Positions 1-8,340 of a stretch of 13,667 bases of DNA are shown piece after piece; position 1 is the stretch's first letter; each line of letters starts with the position of its first letter. The notes under the pieces were generated by a model. The model saw only the letters and a list, made by a program, of their open reading frames with translations, ran no database searches and was not told the origin of the DNA. The translations under genes were made by a program, and so were the position numbers. Source of the DNA: Bordetella parapertussis (GTDB lineage Bacteria; Pseudomonadota; Gammaproteobacteria; Burkholderiales; SG8-41); the NCBI GenBank assembly GCA_945863085.1, contig CAMBCD010000036.1:1-13667 (forward strand), given 5' to 3'.

Positions 1-661
1 ACCCGACGCGCAGGCCCGCCAGCGCGCGTGACTTCGACAGCGTGTGTGTCACCAGCAGTTGCGGGTAACGACTGACCAGCGGCACCACCGACTCGCCGCC
101 GAAGTCGACGTAGGCCTCGTCGATGACCACCACCGAATCGCCGTTCGCGCGCAGCAGGCGTTCGATTTCGGCGACCGGCACCAAACACCCGGTGGGTGCG
201 TTCGGGTTCGGGAACACGATGCCGCCGTTGGGTTTGAGGTAATCATCAACGGCAATTTCAAATGCCGCATTCAGCGGCACCTGCTCGTAAGCAATGCCGT
301 AGAGGCCGCAGTAGACCGGATAAAAACTGTAGGTAATGTCCGGAAACAGTACCGGCGCCTCGTGTTTCAGCAGGCCGAGGAATACATGCGCCAGCACTTC
401 GTCGGAACCGTTGCCGACAAATACATGCTCCGGCGTCAGGCCATGCTGTCTGGCAATCGCGGCGCGCAGGCGGTCACTGGCCGGATCCGGATACAGGCGC
501 AGCGAGTCACCGATTTCGGCGCGCAAGGCCTCCAGCACCCGGCGGCTCGGGCCGTACGGACTTTCATTGGTGTTGAGTTTGATCAGCCTGGCCAGCTTCG
601 GCTGCTCGCCCGGCACATAGGGTGTCAGCCCCTGCACCACCTTGCTCCAGTAACGACTCAT
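1..661 (-). CDS. hisC: Histidinol-phosphate aminotransferase (C-terminal part cut by window edge)
   Basis: This is a PLP-dependent class I/II aminotransferase that converts imidazole-acetol phosphate and glutamate to histidinol phosphate in cytosolic histidine synthesis. The ATG at 661-659 opens a frame beginning [12 protein letters not shown] that stays open to base 2 (220 residues), so about the last 140 residues of a normal ~360-residue HisC are missing. Visible landmarks are [11 protein letters not shown] near residue 29, NPNAPTG in the middle, the [12 protein letters not shown] strand, and [14 protein letters not shown] at the edge. K210 in that last motif is the expected Schiff-base lysine. 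The start lies 8 bp after the hisD stop, which fits an operon. HisC resembles other aminotransferases, but the [10 protein letters not shown] start and the position after hisD make the assignment firm. Confidence 0.95.
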   Translation of the reverse strand, partial: MSRYWSKVVQGLTPYVPGEQPKLARLIKLNTNESPYGPSRRVLEALRAEIGDSLRLYPDPASDRLRAAIARQHGLTPEHVFVGNGSDEVLAHVFLGLLKHEAPVLFPDITYSFYPVYCGLYGIAYEQVPLNAAFEIAVDDYLKPNGGIVFPNPNAPTGCLVPVAEIERLLRANGDSVVVIDEAYVDFGGESVVPLVSRYPQLLVTHTLSKSRALAGLRVG

Positions 662-669
662 GGTGTTGC

Positions 670-1962
670 TTACGAACGAAACCGCATCGCAGCCGAGCGG
701 GCGTGCGCGGTCAGGCCCTCGCCCTCCGCGAGTTCAACCGCAATCCCGCCGAGTTTCGCCGCACCGGCCTGCGATACGCGGATCACGCTGGAACGTTTCT
801 GGAAATCGTAGACGCCCAGCGGCGAGGAAAAACGCGCAGTACGGGAAGTCGGCAATACATGGTTCGGTCCGGCGCAATAATCGCCCAGCGCCTCGGAAGT
901 GTAACGGCCGAGGAATATCGCACCGGCGTGGCGGATTTTCGGCAGCAGCCGTTCCGGATTTTCCACCGACAGCTCCAGGTGTTCCGGCGCGATGCGGTTG
1001 ATGAGCTCACAGGCCTCATCAAGGCCGCGCACCTGGATCAGGGCGCCGCGACCTTCAAGCGAGGCTTCGATCACCGCGCGCCGCGGCATGTCCTGCAACT
1101 GCCGCGTGATACTGGCGGCAACAGCGTCGAGATATTTTGCATCCGGCGCGAGCAGGATGGCCTGCGCCAGTTCATCGTGTTCAGCCTGGGAGAACAGATC
1201 CATCGCCACCCAGTCGGGGTCGGTGCTGCCGTCGCCGACCACCAGGATTTCCGACGGACCCGCCACCATGTCGATACCGACCACACCGAACACGCGGCGT
1301 TTTGCGGCAGCAACATACGCATTGCCGGGGCCGACGATCTTGTCCACCTGCGGCATCGTCGCCGTGCCATAGGCCAGCGCCGCGACAGCCTGCGCGCCGC
1401 CGATGGTGAATACACGATCCACACCGCAGAGTGCGGCGGCGGCCAGCACCAGATCGTTTTTTTCGCCGCGCGGCGTCGGTACCACCATGATGACTTCGGT
1501 AACGCCAGCCACTTTCGCCGGCACTGCGTTCATGATCACCGACGACGGGTAGGCCGCCTTGCCACCGGGCACATAAAGCCCGGCGCGGTCGAGCGCAGTG
1601 ATCTGCTGCCCGAGTTCATTGCCCTCGGCATCGCTGTAACCCCAGGACTCTGCGCGTTGATGCTGGTGATACTCGCGCACCCGCGACACGGCAAACTCCA
1701 GCGCCTCGCGGCGGGCGGCGGGAATGCGCTTCAGCGCAGCCTGCAGTTCAGCGCGGGGAATTTCCAGCTCAGCCAAAGAGTTTGCGCTGACACCATCGAA
1801 TTTTTTGGTGTATTCCAGCACCGCGGCATCACCACGCGCCCGCACGTCGGCGAGAATCGCCGCAACCGTGGCATCGACCTGCGGATCCTGCGCCGCCTCG
1901 AACGCCAGCAGATCCGCAAGTTGCGCGTCAAAATCCGCTTGAGTGGTGGCCAGGCGACGCAT
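670..1962 (-). CDS. hisD: Histidinol dehydrogenase
   Basis: This zinc enzyme carries out the last two steps of histidine synthesis, oxidising histidinol to histidine with two NAD+. The product is 430 residues, the usual family length. Expected zinc ligands are visible as Q259 and H262 (FSQAEHDE), D361 (GDYCAGPNH) and H420 (GLTAHARSA). The catalytic Glu-His pair is E327-H328 (IAPEHLEL). VGPGNAYV and GPSEILVV are further family signatures. The frame is open upstream to 2325 inside hisG, but the homologous N-terminus begins at the ATG at 1962-1960 (MRRLATTQ). That start lies only 2 bp after the hisG stop, with no clear ribosome-binding site, so translational coupling to hisG is likely. Confidence 0.97.
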   Translation of the reverse strand: MRRLATTQADFDAQLADLLAFEAAQDPQVDATVAAILADVRARGDAAVLEYTKKFDGVSANSLAELEIPRAELQAALKRIPAARREALEFAVSRVREYHQHQRAESWGYSDAEGNELGQQITALDRAGLYVPGGKAAYPSSVIMNAVPAKVAGVTEVIMVVPTPRGEKNDLVLAAAALCGVDRVFTIGGAQAVAALAYGTATMPQVDKIVGPGNAYVAAAKRRVFGVVGIDMVAGPSEILVVGDGSTDPDWVAMDLFSQAEHDELAQAILLAPDAKYLDAVAASITRQLQDMPRRAVIEASLEGRGALIQVRGLDEACELINRIAPEHLELSVENPERLLPKIRHAGAIFLGRYTSEALGDYCAGPNHVLPTSRTARFSSPLGVYDFQKRSSVIRVSQAGAAKLGGIAVELAEGEGLTAHARSAAMRFRS

Positions 1963-1964
1963 GG

Positions 1965-2600
1965 TCAGCGGACGGCGCGGGTAAAAGCGTCGATCAGCGG
2001 CTGGATTTCCGCGCGTTTCAGTTTCAGCGCGGCCTGGTTGACGATCAGGCGCGAGCTGACCTGGGCGATTTCCTCGACCGCCACCAGGTTGTTGGCTTTC
2101 AGCGTACCGCCGGTGCTGACCAGGTCGACGATGGCATCCGCGAGGCCGACCAGCGGCGCCAGCTCCATCGAACCGTAGAGCTTGATCAGGTCGACGTGCA
2201 TGCCCTTGGTCGCGAAGTGTTCGCGCGCGGTCTGCACATACTTGGTGGCGACCTTCAGCCGCGCGCCCTGGCGCACCGCGCTGGCGTAGTCGAAGTCCTT
2301 GCGCACGGCGACCATCATCCGGCATTTCGCGATTTTCAGATCCAGCGGCTGGTAGAGCCCTGCGCTGCCCTGTTCGTCAAGGATGTCCTTGCCGGCCACG
2401 CCGAGGTCGGCGCCGCCGTACTGCACATAGGTCGGCACATCGCTGGCGCGGACGATGATCAGGCGCACATCACGGCGGTTGGTGGCGAGAATCAGCTTGC
2501 GCGAGGACTCGGGATTTTCACGCGCAACGATGCCCGCGGCCTTCAGCAGCGGCACGGTTTCGTCAAAAATGCGGCCCTTGGAGAGCGCGATCGTGATCAT
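1965..2600 (-). CDS. hisG: ATP phosphoribosyltransferase, short form catalytic subunit
   Basis: HisG condenses ATP and PRPP, the first and committed step of histidine synthesis. At 211 residues this is the short form (HisG-S), which lacks the C-terminal histidine-binding ACT-like domain and in known cases needs the HisRS-like partner HisZ. HisZ is not in this window. Typical features are the [14 protein letters not shown] start, the ADLGVAGKD motif around residue 85, and the PRPP-binding stretch [16 protein letters not shown] around residues 157-172. It is the first gene of the his run. No good Shine-Dalgarno sequence precedes the ATG; instead an inverted repeat, a T-tract and a GC hairpin lie directly upstream. 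Confidence 0.96.
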   Translation of the reverse strand: MITIALSKGRIFDETVPLLKAAGIVARENPESSRKLILATNRRDVRLIIVRASDVPTYVQYGGADLGVAGKDILDEQGSAGLYQPLDLKIAKCRMMVAVRKDFDYASAVRQGARLKVATKYVQTAREHFATKGMHVDLIKLYGSMELAPLVGLADAIVDLVSTGGTLKANNLVAVEEIAQVSSRLIVNQAALKLKRAEIQPLIDAFTRAVR

Positions 2601-2603
2601 GGC

Positions 2604-2636
2604 TTGCAGTTCTGCAAAAAAAGCGCGTGAGCGCGC
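2604..2636 (-). terminator. Terminator/attenuator-like hairpin in the hisG leader
   Basis: Read on the minus strand, a GC stem (GCGCG, loop CTCA, CGCGC; 2636-2623) is followed directly by seven T (2622-2616). Next comes a second perfect inverted repeat, TTGCAG-AA-CTGCAA (2617-2604), which ends 3 bp before the hisG ATG. A 5-bp GC stem with a U-run is a short but acceptable intrinsic terminator. Because it lies between a -10-like element (2654-2649) and hisG, it could act as an attenuator. No leader peptide rich in His codons is evident. The function is inferred; the structure is seen directly. Confidence 0.4.
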
Positions 2637-2648
2637 GGAAAGTCATGA

Positions 2649-2654
2649 ATTGTA
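2649..2654 (-). promoter_or_regulatory. Candidate -10 element for the his operon
   Basis: On the minus strand TACAAT (5 of 6 matches to the sigma-70 -10 consensus) lies about 50 bp upstream of the hisG ATG. The -35 region at 17-bp spacing is a poor match and falls inside the neighbouring inverted repeat. This is a weak call based on one hexamer and its position in the divergent intergenic region. Confidence 0.25.
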
Positions 2655-2669
2655 ACGTATTTCCCTCAA

Positions 2670-2690
2670 GAACCGGGGTGCGCCCGGTTC
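2670..2690. repeat. Perfect 8-bp inverted repeat between hisG and the orphan ATPase
   Basis: GAACCGGG (2670-2677) and CCCGGTTC (2683-2690) are perfect inverted copies around a 5-base loop. The repeat sits in the middle of the 160-bp divergent spacer. No T-run follows it on either strand, so it is not a clear terminator. Its position upstream of the hisG -10 candidate and near a plus-strand TTCACC-N18-TACACT pair (2688-2717) would suit a regulator-binding site, which is inference. Confidence 0.45.
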
Positions 2691-2743
2691 ACCAAACCAG
2701 CCCCGGCGGGTTACACTTTGGCCTCCTTCGCTTCCGCCCCGCA

Positions 2744-2769
2744 CATGACCACCCGCATTCATGACCACC
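2744..2769 (+). repeat. Direct 10-bp repeat duplicating the start codon of the orphan ATPase
   Basis: CATGACCACC occurs at 2744-2753 and again at 2760-2769, 16 bp apart. Each copy contains an ATG (2745 and 2761). Because 16 is not a multiple of 3, the upstream ATG opens a different frame, encoding MTTRIHDHQ and then a TAA that overlaps the real gene start. The downstream ATG starts the full-length protein (MTTNNIVEIR), which matches the MlaF-family N-terminus. Confidence 0.6.
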
Positions 2770-3564
2770 AATAACATCGTAGAAATCCGCGATCTCGCCT
2801 TCTCTTATGGTTCGCGCGAGATTTTCAAATCCGTCAATATGACCATCCCGCGCGGCAAGGTCATCGGCATCATGGGCGCCAGCGGCTGCGGCAAATCCAC
2901 GCTGCTGCGGTTGATCGGCGCGCAACTGCGGCCGTCGCGCGGGACAGTCAACATCCTCGGCCAGGACATCCACTCGCTGGATCGCGACGCGCTGTACCAA
3001 CTGCGCCGTAAAATGGGCATGCAGTTCCAGCAGGGTGGATTGTTCACCGATCTGTCGGTGTTCGAGAACATCGCCTTCCAGATGCGTGAAAAGACCAGCC
3101 TGCCGGAAGACATGATCAACGACCTGGTGCTGATGAAACTGAACGCCGTGGGGCTGCGCGGCGCAGCGCAGTTGATGCCTTCCGAATGTTCCGGCGGCAT
3201 GGTGCGGCGCGTCGGCCTCGCGCGCGCACTTGCACTGGATCCCGACCTGATCATGTATGACGAGCCGTTCGCGGGACTCGATCCGATTTCCTGCAACGTG
3301 GTCGGCAAGCTGATCCGCCGCCTGAACGACGCGCTGGGCGTGACTTCAATCGTGGTGTCGTACGATGCACAGGAATCGCTGAAGGCGATCGACTACGTGT
3401 ATTTCCTCGCCGATGGCGCAGTCGTGGCCCAGGGCACGACTGAAGACGTGAAAAAATCAGACGACCCCTTCGTCAAACAGTTCATCCGCGGCCTGCCCGA
3501 CGGCCCGGTGCCCTTCCACTACCAGCAGAACGCCTATGCCGCAGACCTTGATCTGACGGCATAA
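2761..3564 (+). CDS. Orphan MlaF-like ABC transporter ATPase with altered H-loop
   Basis: This 267-residue protein is an ABC ATPase of the MlaF/Ttg2A family, whose members power phospholipid transport with MlaE. It aligns without gaps over residues 1-210 to the mlaF product of this window. My hand count over residues 11-210 is about 61% identity. Walker A is GASGCGKS (39-46), the Q-loop is near residue 90, the signature is CSGGM (143-147), and Walker B ends in D167-E168 (LIMYDEP) followed by AGLD. The switch histidine is missing: MlaF has [10 protein letters not shown] where this protein has VVSYDAQESL, with Tyr201 (codon TAC at 3361-3363). No MlaE-like permease is adjacent. It is flanked by the divergent hisG and the convergent ligB-like gene, only 21 bp from the latter with no terminator seen. 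It could serve MlaE as an alternative subunit, serve a distant permease, or be catalytically slow. Confidence 0.85.
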   Translation: MTTNNIVEIRDLAFSYGSREIFKSVNMTIPRGKVIGIMGASGCGKSTLLRLIGAQLRPSRGTVNILGQDIHSLDRDALYQLRRKMGMQFQQGGLFTDLSVFENIAFQMREKTSLPEDMINDLVLMKLNAVGLRGAAQLMPSECSGGMVRRVGLARALALDPDLIMYDEPFAGLDPISCNVVGKLIRRLNDALGVTSIVVSYDAQESLKAIDYVYFLADGAVVAQGTTEDVKKSDDPFVKQFIRGLPDGPVPFHYQQNAYAADLDLTA

Positions 3565-3585
3565 ATAGTCAATAAAAACAAATAC

Positions 3586-4419
3586 TTACTGATTTAACGG
3601 CGTCCACGCCGCAAAACCACAGCCGACAATCACTTCCGGCACTGCACTGTAGTTGATCAACTCAAACCCGCGCCCGCCGGCGACCCCGTGCGCAGCCACC
3701 CAGTTGCGGATCTCGGACGCACCGTTGCCGACCTGCGGCAATCGCCGTGCCAGAAATTCACACAACGTCGCCGGATCGCCAGCTTGAAAATGGGCAATAC
3801 ATTCACGGTCAAATGCTTCCTCGACCAGCCCCATGGTTGTTTCGCCGACGGAATGGCTCAGGCCACCGCTGGCCAGAACAGCCACGCGCAGATTGCCGGG
3901 CATGGACGCAATCGCCCGCGCCAGCATTTCGCCCCAGGCATAACAGCGCGCCACCGTCGGAAACGGCGGCTCGATGTCATTGAACACGATGGGCACGATC
4001 GGCAACGGCGCGATACCGGCTTTCAGCCGTGGAATGCAGAAACCGTGATCGAGAATCATCCGGTGTGATACCGAGGGCTCGAATCCCGATTCCAGCGCGG
4101 TCTCGAGTATGTGTTGTGCGAGTTGCGGATGCCCCGGCAGCGTGGCGTGCGGAAACTCCTTCACCATCCACGGTTCGTTGGGTCCGCCATGGGTTTCGCC
4201 GACACCGATGCAGATCATCGGCAGGTTGTCGATGAAAAAATTGACCCAGTGGTCGGGGGAGATGATCACCAGCACATCGGGCCGCGCCGCCTTGATGCGC
4301 CGGCCCAGCTCGGCAAACGCAGCGCTCAGCGCCTGCTGGTGCACGGGCGTCACGCTGTCCCATTTGCGGATGATCAGTGGCCCGTGGCTCGCCGCATAAA
4401 CACCCGCAAGCTCAGCCAT
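3586..4419 (-). CDS. LigB-like extradiol ring-cleavage dioxygenase, catalytic (beta) subunit
   Basis: This protein belongs to the LigB family (protocatechuate 4,5-dioxygenase beta-type, class III extradiol dioxygenases), which use Fe(II) and O2 to open catechol-type rings. The 277-residue product has the expected active-site pattern: H12 (AASHGP), H57 (SPDHWVNFF) and E236 (GNGASEIRNW) as likely iron ligands, with H188 (GGLSHSVGE) as the likely catalytic base and H125 in LDHGF. I chose the ATG at 4419, which gives the family-like start MAELAGVYAASHGP and an 8-bp ATGGCTGA overlap with the ligA-like stop. A 13-codon longer start at 4458 would run deeper into that gene. The substrate cannot be deduced, because no other aromatic-catabolic gene is in the window. 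Confidence 0.88.
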   Translation of the reverse strand: MAELAGVYAASHGPLIIRKWDSVTPVHQQALSAAFAELGRRIKAARPDVLVIISPDHWVNFFIDNLPMICIGVGETHGGPNEPWMVKEFPHATLPGHPQLAQHILETALESGFEPSVSHRMILDHGFCIPRLKAGIAPLPIVPIVFNDIEPPFPTVARCYAWGEMLARAIASMPGNLRVAVLASGGLSHSVGETTMGLVEEAFDRECIAHFQAGDPATLCEFLARRLPQVGNGASEIRNWVAAHGVAGGRGFELINYSAVPEVIVGCGFAAWTPLNQ

Positions 4420-4672
4420 GATGGGCTCCGCTTGCGCGTATCCGGCGCAGGAATTCATCGTCCGGCATGCCGGCGACCAGGAAGTAGAAGCGCAGCAGAT
4501 AGGGATTCACCAGCCGCGCCAGGTAGGCCACATCATCCGCCTCCACTGCTGCGCGCACTTCCGGCTTCAGTTCATATCGGTCGAGCACCGGTGCGCGGCC
4601 GGCGCGAAATTCGGCGGCCCTGGCCGGATCCTGCAGGTCAAAAAACAGTTTGCTCAGCCAGTAATCGCGCAT
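4412..4672 (-). CDS. LigA-like small (alpha) subunit of an extradiol dioxygenase
   Basis: This small 86-residue helical protein resembles the LigA domain that caps the LigB active site in protocatechuate 4,5-dioxygenases. Recognisable parts are the N-terminal YWLSKLFFDLQDP helix, the RYELKPEVRAAVEADD segment, and the conserved VNPYLLRFYFLVAGMPDDEFL stretch around residues 55-75, which is the typical LigA core. It starts 12 bp after the murA stop and its TGA overlaps the start of the ligB-like gene. The two are therefore translationally coupled and probably co-transcribed with murA. LigA domains also occur fused to LigB in other enzymes; here they are separate. The family call is good, but the substrate is unknown. 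Confidence 0.82.
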   Translation of the reverse strand: MRDYWLSKLFFDLQDPARAAEFRAGRAPVLDRYELKPEVRAAVEADDVAYLARLVNPYLLRFYFLVAGMPDDEFLRRIRASGAHHG

Positions 4673-4684
4673 GATGCGGGCAAC

Positions 4685-5947
<1,263 letters not shown>

Positions 5948-6181
5948 TCATCCCTGCCATTGTTCAGGGGTCAAAGTCTTCATCGACAGCGCATGGATTT
6001 CCTCGCGCATGCGGTCACCCAGCGCCTTGTAAACGAGCTGATGCTGCTGCACCTTGTTTTTGCCCTGGAAGGCCGTGCTGACAATCACCGCCTCCCAGTG
6101 ATGGCCGTCGCCGGAGACTTCGACATGCTGGCAGTCGAGGCCGGCGAGGATGGATTGTTTGATGCTGTCCGGAGTAACCAT
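5948..6181 (-). CDS. ibaG: BolA-family protein, IbaG/YrbA type
   Basis: This 77-residue protein is a small BolA-fold protein of the IbaG (YrbA) branch. These partner with monothiol glutaredoxins in iron-sulfur handling and acid stress. Family features are the GDGHHWEAVIVSTAFQGK strand-helix and the terminal REEIHALSMKTLTPEQW with its conserved His. The ATG at 6181-6179 is preceded by GAGG at a spacing of about 8, a good ribosome-binding site. It lies 9 bp before murA, the same pairing as yrbA-murA in E. coli. The 88-bp spacer upstream contains a 13-bp tandem array. Confidence 0.93.
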   Translation of the reverse strand: MVTPDSIKQSILAGLDCQHVEVSGDGHHWEAVIVSTAFQGKNKVQQHQLVYKALGDRMREEIHALSMKTLTPEQWQG

Positions 6182-6216
6182 TTTTAATGCCTCTTCAAAG
6201 TCTCAATCAGTGGCGT

Positions 6217-6260
6217 ACTTATTTGGGTAACTTACTTGGGTAACTTATTTGGGTAACTTA
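6217..6260. repeat. 13-bp tandem array between the exporter permease and ibaG
   Basis: Three head-to-tail 13-bp units, ACTTATTTGGGTA (6217-6229), ACTTACTTGGGTA (6230-6242) and ACTTATTTGGGTA (6243-6255), are followed by a partial ACTTA. Only one base differs between units. The array occupies half of the permease-ibaG spacer and overlaps no coding sequence. It may be a site for a dimeric or oligomeric regulator or simply slippage-generated repeats. Confidence 0.9.
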
Positions 6261-6269
6261 GTGACGCAC

Positions 6270-7025
6270 TCAGTGTCGTAACTTATAGCCCGACTTCAGC
6301 AAGGCCAGCGTCAGCCATGATAAGGCGATAAAACTGCCGCCGACAATCGCCAGGCTCAGCCATGGCGAGGTGTCGGAAGCGCCAAAAAAGCCGTAACGGA
6401 AACCGTCGATCATGTAGAACACCGGGTTCAGGTGGGATGCCGCCTGCCAGAATGCCGGCAGCGACTGGATCGAATAAAACACGCCCGACAGGAAAGTCAG
6501 CGGCAGGATGATGAAATTGGTGAACGCCGCCAGCTGGTCGATCTTGTCCGAATAAATCCCGGCGACGATGCCCAGCGCACCCATCGCCGCGGCTCCGGCG
6601 ATGCCGAACAGCAGCACCCACAGCGGATGCGCGACCGGCAGGTTGATAAACCAGATCGACGCGAACAACACGCCGGCGCCGACGATGACGCCGCGCGCGA
6701 TCGCGGCCAGCAGGTAGGCCAGGAAAAACTCGCGGTGCGACAGCGGCGGCAGCAGCACAAACACGATGTTGCCGGTCATTTTTGACTGCATCAGGCTGGA
6801 CGAGGCGTTGGCAAAAGAATTCTGCAGCACCGACATCATCGCCAGCCCGGGAATCAGGAAGGTCGCGTAATCGACGCCGGGAAACACCTCCATGCGGCCG
6901 CGCAAGGCATGACTGAACACCAGCAGGTAGAGCAGCGCCGTCAGCACCGGTGCCAGCACGGTCTGCACGCTGACTTTCCAGAAGCGCAGCCATTCCTTGT
7001 AAAACAATGTGTAAAAGCCGGTCAC
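6270..7025 (-). CDS. ABC-2 type transporter permease, YadH-like
   Basis: This 251-residue inner-membrane permease forms the membrane half of an ABC-2 exporter with the ATPase encoded just upstream. It has an amphipathic N-terminus (FYKEWLRFWKVSVQ) and roughly six hydrophobic segments near residues 17-39, 52-72, 98-122, 130-158, 163-187 and 220-244. The LSGVFYSI...LPAFWQ...LNPVFYMIDGFRYGFFG motif is characteristic of YadH-type permeases. The frame has no ATG near the N-terminus: it starts with GTG at 7025-7023, with AGGG about 10 bp upstream. An ATG at 7030 is out of frame and stops after two codons. The spacer to the ATPase gene is 31 bp. The substrate is unknown, though the mla operon position suggests an envelope component. 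Confidence 0.9.
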   Translation of the reverse strand: MTGFYTLFYKEWLRFWKVSVQTVLAPVLTALLYLLVFSHALRGRMEVFPGVDYATFLIPGLAMMSVLQNSFANASSSLMQSKMTGNIVFVLLPPLSHREFFLAYLLAAIARGVIVGAGVLFASIWFINLPVAHPLWVLLFGIAGAAAMGALGIVAGIYSDKIDQLAAFTNFIILPLTFLSGVFYSIQSLPAFWQAASHLNPVFYMIDGFRYGFFGASDTSPWLSLAIVGGSFIALSWLTLALLKSGYKLRH

Positions 7026-7030
7026 TGCAT

Positions 7031-7056
7031 CACATCCCTATTCAACACATCCTTCT

Positions 7057-7060
<4 letters not shown>
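7031..7060. repeat. Degenerate 15-bp tandem repeat at the ATPase-permease junction
   Basis: CACATCCCTATTCAA (7031-7045) is followed by CACATCCTTCTTCAC (7046-7060), 12 of 15 bases identical. The second unit overlaps the stop codon of the ATPase gene (7057-7059) and the first contains the AGGG that probably serves the permease. It is weak on its own, and listed because other junctions of this operon show similar duplications. Confidence 0.4.
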
Positions 7061-7956
<896 letters not shown>

Positions 7957-7977
7957 AGGCCGGACAAAAGGGAAAGT

Positions 7978-8003
7978 GCGGGGGCGAGCTGCGGGGGCAA
8001 GCG
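7978..8003. repeat. 13-bp tandem duplication between mlaB and the yadG-like gene
   Basis: GCGGGGGCGAGCT (7978-7990) is directly followed by GCGGGGGCAAGCG (7991-8003), 11 of 13 bases identical. It lies in the 66-bp non-coding spacer after the mlaB stop. The unit length equals that of the arrays at the mlaB start and upstream of ibaG, although the sequences differ. Confidence 0.6.
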
Positions 8004-8022
8004 GATGAAACCGCGCAAGCCG

Positions 8023-8304
8023 CTATTCCGCGCTCACGATTTCCGTGACGCCGTAGAGCTTTGCCAGGCTGGTGAGATTGTCCGGAAGATTGACGTAGCG
8101 GATGCTGCGCCCGGCGGCCAGGGCAGCGCGCCGCCATTCAAACAGCAGGCTGACCGCGGCGGAATCGACTTCAGTGACGCCGGAGAGATCCAGCGTGGTT
8201 TCCTGTTCCGTGAACAGCCGCAGGCCGTCCTCGCGCAGCGCCAGTGCGTTCTCCAGGTTGACGGCGCCTTTCAGCATGCAGCGCCCCCCGTCACATTCAA
8301 TCAT
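8023..8304 (-). CDS. mlaB: STAS-domain protein MlaB of the phospholipid transporter
   Basis: MlaB is the small cytosolic STAS protein that binds MlaF and controls assembly and activity of the MlaFEDB complex. From the ATG at 8304 the product is 93 residues (MIECDGGRCML...). It has the STAS core: a TTLDLSGVTEVDSAAVSLLFEW strand-loop-helix with Ser at the position of the functional Thr of E. coli MlaB, then RSIRYVNLPDNLTSLAKLYGV. The frame is also open to a TTG at 8313, but the ATG fits better. The start lies in the last of three 13-bp repeat units, each containing ATGATTGA. The two upstream ATGs (8330, 8317) are in other frames and end after six codons. No Shine-Dalgarno sequence is visible, so translation is probably coupled to mlaC, whose stop is at 8341. 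Confidence 0.88.
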   Translation of the reverse strand: MIECDGGRCMLKGAVNLENALALREDGLRLFTEQETTLDLSGVTEVDSAAVSLLFEWRRAALAAGRSIRYVNLPDNLTSLAKLYGVTEIVSAE

Positions 8305-8330
8305 CGCACTCAATCATTGCATTCAATCAT
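8292..8330 (-). repeat. Triplicated 13-bp start-codon repeat of mlaB
   Basis: On the minus strand three consecutive 13-mers, ATGATTGAATGCA (8330-8318), ATGATTGAGTGCG (8317-8305) and ATGATTGAATGTG (8304-8292), each begin with ATG and encode MIEC at their start. A shift of 13 places each ATG in a different frame. The first reads MIECND then TGA, the second MIECDD then TGA, and the third is the mlaB frame. The array begins 10 bp after the mlaC stop. Confidence 0.93.
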
Positions 8331-8340
8331 GCGCAGTGGA

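Noticed and set aside
622..2178. Long open frame (518 codons) on the plus strand, antisense to hisD
   Set aside because: It mirrors the GC-rich hisD coding sequence; the translation is Arg/His/Gln-rich with no recognisable domain, while hisD is certain.
1963..2325. Extended hisD start at 2325, inside hisG
   Set aside because: The extra 121 residues are an alternative-frame reading of hisG; the family N-terminus starts at 1962.
3565..3585. Possible bidirectional terminator between the orphan ATPase and the ligB-like gene
   Set aside because: The 21-bp AT-rich gap has no inverted repeat able to form a stem.
4420..4458. Longer ligB-like start at 4458
   Set aside because: It adds 13 residues unlike the family and would overlap the ligA-like gene by 47 bp; the ATG at 4419 gives a coupled 8-bp overlap and the expected SHGP spacing.
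6217..6260. CRISPR array
   Set aside because: The 13-bp units are directly adjacent with no spacers and no cas genes; these are plain tandem repeats.
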